This document shows, piece by piece, positions 7,113-9,561 of a stretch of 9,561 bases of DNA. A program made the translations under genes and the position numbers. Origin of the DNA: Methanosarcinaceae archaeon. GTDB taxonomy: Archaea; Halobacteriota; Methanosarcinia; Methanosarcinales; Methanosarcinaceae. Position 1 is the first letter of the stretch; every line of letters starts with the position of its first letter. The stretch spans positions 1 to 9,561 of the forward strand of contig DQIO01000246.1 of NCBI GenBank assembly GCA_020793555.1. The letters are read 5' to 3'. The notes beneath the pieces were generated by a model, which saw only the letters and a list, made by a program, of their open reading frames with translations, searched no databases and was not told the origin of the DNA.

Positions 7113-8621
7113 ATGGTAAAAAGTACTAAACATCTTACACAAAACTGCGATGCAGTCTCCGAAGTCATCGGGGAACTGTTAATGACAGCCATTGCTGTCC
7201 TTGCGTTTGGTGTAATAGCCGTGTTCATGCTTTCGTATCAAGGCCCCACAAGTGCACCACATGTGGATATTGATGGGTGGGTCGATGTTGATACTGATTC
7301 CATCTACTTCAGACACAGCGGAGGAGAGACTATTGATACTGAAAGTCTGCGGATCATCCTAAATCTTAATGGAAATCGCAGGGAACTTTCGCCGGATGAT
7401 GTTTATTCGATTCTTGGAAGCAACACATGGAATTTAGGAGATTGTATTATCATCAATACTTCTTTGTGGTTTAATACATCGATCAACGAGACTGATAATG
7501 TTGGTTCAACTATAGTTAATGGCGTAAAAAATGTGGTTATCGAAAGCGGAACGCTTCTTGGAGAAGAAATGGATGTTACGACATTGCCAAGTGAATCTGA
7601 TACCACCGCCCCTATTATTAACAATGTGACAAATGAAACACCGGATGCAACGTCTGTTACAATTACATGGAATACAAGTGAATCGAGTGACAGTGTTGTG
7701 AAATACGGAACAATATCAGGGACATATACATTGACACAAAGCAGTGCAAGTGATGTGACATCACACAGTATTCCACTTGCAGGACTTATAGCAAATACAA
7801 AATACTATTTTGTTGTGAACAGCACCGACCCGAGCGGCAATTCAGCACAGAGTATCGAGCACAATTTCACAACTGCTTCTGCGGTAGATATCACTGCTCC
7901 TGTAATTAGTAATATTGAAAATGGAACTCCAGATACAATGTCTATTACAATTACATGGGATACTGATGAACTGAGTGACAGTATAGTGAAATATTCGAAC
8001 ACATCCGGGTCATATGACTTTACACCAAGTAATGTAAGCAATGTGATATCACACAGTATTAATCTTACAGGACTCACATCTGGCACTCAATATTATTATG
8101 TTGTGAACAGCACTGATCCAAGTGATAATTCAGCACAAAGCTCTGAATACAATTTCACAACTGCTTCTGTAGTTGGACCTTCATACACGATTTTTCCTCC
8201 TACGTCTGCATCAGATACATCCGGTGGAACTGCAACTGTTGGACAAGTTGAAACCGATGGGGATGGTTTGTACACCACATACAATATACCAAAACAATCT
8301 GTTTATGATGAGGGTGTGTATCAGGAATTTGTATTCGCCCCTGCACTAACTTCCGACCCAACAACAGTATTGATAAGGATCGATCATACTGCAACTCAGA
8401 CGCCCACTAATGCTAAAATTAAAGTGTGGGAAGAAAGCACATCCATGTGGCATGATGAAGCAATAACATCAACCACTATTTGGAAACTGGATGAAGTGGA
8501 TGTATCAGCGTATATTGATACGCAAGCTGATGTAAATAATCTCAAAGTTCGATATTTGTCCCACGTTAATGGTAATAGCAAAATTGCGAATATAGAATAC
8601 ATTGCTGCTTATGTGGAGTGA
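7113..8621 (+). CDS. Large type IV pilin-like surface protein with two FnIII repeats
   Basis: The protein has 502 residues. The N-terminus is a class III (prepilin) signal: a basic leader, then NCDAVSEVIGELLM and a hydrophobic helix to about residue 42, as in the archaeal type IV pilin N-terminal family. Cleavage by a prepilin peptidase near Ala14/Val15 is inferred. Residues 45-160 hold a small beta-rich domain with the pilin-associated HSGGE motif (68-72). Residues 163-258 and 259-354 are two fibronectin type III-like repeats of 96 residues each, and about 355-502 looks like a beta-sandwich seen in methanogen surface proteins (from memory). Many N-x-S/T sequons suggest N-glycosylation. The protein is probably assembled or displayed by the ATPase and platform encoded just upstream, and its Ig-like modules suit an adhesin. 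A minor tip pilin or a non-polymerising surface protein are alternatives. Confidence 0.85.
   Translation: MVKSTKHLTQNCDAVSEVIGELLMTAIAVLAFGVIAVFMLSYQGPTSAPHVDIDGWVDVDTDSIYFRHSGGETIDTESLRIILNLNGNRRELSPDDVYSILGSNTWNLGDCIIINTSLWFNTSINETDNVGSTIVNGVKNVVIESGTLLGEEMDVTTLPSESDTTAPIINNVTNETPDATSVTITWNTSESSDSVVKYGTISGTYTLTQSSASDVTSHSIPLAGLIANTKYYFVVNSTDPSGNSAQSIEHNFTTASAVDITAPVISNIENGTPDTMSITITWDTDELSDSIVKYSNTSGSYDFTPSNVSNVISHSINLTGLTSGTQYYYVVNSTDPSDNSAQSSEYNFTTASVVGPSYTIFPPTSASDTSGGTATVGQVETDGDGLYTTYNIPKQSVYDEGVYQEFVFAPALTSDPTTVLIRIDHTATQTPTNAKIKVWEESTSMWHDEAITSTTIWKLDEVDVSAYIDTQADVNNLKVRYLSHVNGNSKIANIEYIAAYVE
7599..8174 (+). repeat. In-frame tandem duplication of a 288-bp FnIII unit
   Basis: Unit 1 (7599-7886) and unit 2 (7887-8174) align without a gap over 96 codons. 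About 61 of 96 residues are identical by eye, most strongly at the 3' ends, where YVVNSTDPS and NFTTAS recur. Each begins with D-x-TAP and has the ITW and YVVNSTD hallmarks of an FnIII fold. This is an intragenic domain duplication that has since diverged. Confidence 0.88.
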
Positions 8622-8622
8622 T
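8615..8622 (+). promoter_or_regulatory. Ribosome binding site containing the upstream stop codon
   Basis: GGAGTGAT, close to the archaeal consensus, ends 4 nt before ATG 8627 and contains the TGA (8619-8621) of the FnIII pilin gene. The layout favours ATG 8627 over GTG 8618, which lies inside the site, and suggests coupled translation of the two pilin genes. Confidence 0.65.
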
Positions 8623-8626
8623 TAAC

Positions 8627-9523
8627 ATGAAACCTACCAAATCTAATGATAAGTTTCTTGGGAATGATTCCGCACTCGCAACTGTAGTTGGTGCTGTTTT
8701 GGTCTTGGGACTTCTTGTGACCCTGACAACAACAATTCAAGTCAGTTATGTACCTGCATGGAAAGCGGATGCAGAATATTCGCACATGAGTGATGTGTGG
8801 AGAGATATGACAAATCTCAAGTCGAACATCGATATACTGTCCACAGGTCTGCTCATGAATTTAAATTCCATGATCAGTGCGCCAATAGAAATGGGCGGCG
8901 GTGATATACCTATTATTGCACCAGGCAAGTCAAGTGGCACACTGTCAGTCAATTCCAAGAATTGTAGCATGGTTATTGTGGCGAATGATACATCAGGTAC
9001 TGCATACAACAGCGGTTCTGATCTTCTTAGACTTGGTTCGATCAGTTACAGTTCCAACAATAATTATTACATTGACCAGATGTTCGAATACGAGAACGGT
9101 GCACTGCTTGTCGTACAAGATGAGCGGGCGCTGATCAAACTATCGCCTGCAATTACAGTTAGTAAACTGGATGCAACAAATATCAGCATGATAGTGAGTG
9201 CGATACAACTTATCGGGGATAAAAGTACAAAGAGCAGCAATACTATTGAAGAGGTTTACTTAAAGTCAAATACCTCGTCTGTCCTTTTTCCAAGCAGTGC
9301 TCTTGTTTCCGATGTCAACGTGATGATGTCAACCAATTATCCTACGGCATGGGCACAATATTTCAACGCGACTGCAAAACGTGCCGACCTTGTGTATGGC
9401 ACAGATTACTCCACAAACGTGGATGGTATGAATGTGACTTTTATGCTGACGGGCGGTGCGGGTGAGGATATACAGCTGTATGTCCAGAAGGTTACTATCG
9501 ATGCTTGGATTGATGTGATATAA
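8627..9523 (+). CDS. Second pilin-like secreted protein of unknown family
   Basis: The protein has 298 residues from ATG 8627. A basic leader (MKPTKSNDKF) precedes GNDSALATVVGAVLVLG and one hydrophobic segment (about 16-38), the pattern of archaeal type IV pilin-like proteins; the rest is exported and rich in Ser, Thr and Asn, with several N-x-S/T sequons. Just after the membrane segment is a helical stretch (about 42-75, with HMSDVWRDMTNLKSNIDIL) and then a mainly beta region ending VQKVTIDAWIDVI. I do not recognise a named family for the body. Haloarchaeal and methanogen pilus clusters contain similar uncharacterised pilin-like proteins, so a minor pilin or partner of the FnIII protein is a fair inference. 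Only 5 nt separate the two genes, and the shared stop/ribosome-binding site implies matched expression. No terminator is visible in the 38 nt left in the window. Confidence 0.8.
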   Translation: MKPTKSNDKFLGNDSALATVVGAVLVLGLLVTLTTTIQVSYVPAWKADAEYSHMSDVWRDMTNLKSNIDILSTGLLMNLNSMISAPIEMGGGDIPIIAPGKSSGTLSVNSKNCSMVIVANDTSGTAYNSGSDLLRLGSISYSSNNNYYIDQMFEYENGALLVVQDERALIKLSPAITVSKLDATNISMIVSAIQLIGDKSTKSSNTIEEVYLKSNTSSVLFPSSALVSDVNVMMSTNYPTAWAQYFNATAKRADLVYGTDYSTNVDGMNVTFMLTGGAGEDIQLYVQKVTIDAWIDVI

Positions 9524-9561
9524 ACTATTGAAAATATAATACCACTACAACGATGCATTTT

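Noticed and set aside
8618..8626. GTG 8618 as start of the second pilin gene
   Set aside because: The GTG is part of the ribosome binding site GGAGTGAT and overlaps the upstream stop. ATG 8627 has proper spacing.

Overview
The window looks like part of the chromosome of a methylotrophic methanogenic archaeon of the Methanosarcinales (Methanolobus/Methanococcoides-like). This rests on content and has not been checked by a search: AT-rich DNA, a KaiC/RAD55-type ATPase, a multi-pass membrane histidine kinase, a receiver protein with a cysteine-rich C-terminus of methanogen type, an archaeal GspE/TadA-type secretion ATPase, a long archaeal T2SSF (TadC/ArlJ-like) membrane protein, and secreted proteins with archaeal type IV pilin N-termini. 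All seven genes are on the + strand. No tRNA, rRNA, insertion sequence or CRISPR array is visible.

Layout. Bases 1-59 may hold the end of an upstream gene, and 60-221 is an intergenic leader with a perfect tandem 9-bp repeat. A signalling block follows: KaiC-like ATPase (222-941), histidine kinase (950-2569, 8 nt downstream) and response regulator (about 2621-3469). A 67-nt gap with a perfect 7-bp inverted repeat and a TATA-like element leads into a pilus/secretion block: ATPase (about 3537-5114), membrane platform (5128-7089), a large pilin-like protein with two fibronectin type III repeats (7113-8621) and a second pilin-like protein (about 8627-9523). Within each block genes are 5-51 nt apart, consistent with one or two operons.

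How the genes may work together. The ATPase and platform are the minimal engine of an archaeal type IV pilus-like machine, and the two pilin-like proteins are its probable cargo. The larger one looks like an adhesin-style surface subunit with Ig-like modules. The signalling genes could control assembly. The response regulator has no DNA-binding domain, so its output is more likely protein-protein interaction. The KaiC-like protein belongs to the same RecA-like superfamily as ArlH, the archaellum regulator that works with ArlI and ArlJ, so it may be an ArlH-like partner or a KaiC-style signalling hub.

Most notable points: the KaiC/kinase/regulator triad next to pilus genes; an isoleucine where receiver domains have an almost invariant lysine; a cysteine-rich output domain; the 288-bp FnIII duplication; and the palindrome before the pilus genes. 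No prepilin peptidase gene is in the window. It ends 38 nt after the second pilin, so more genes may follow.
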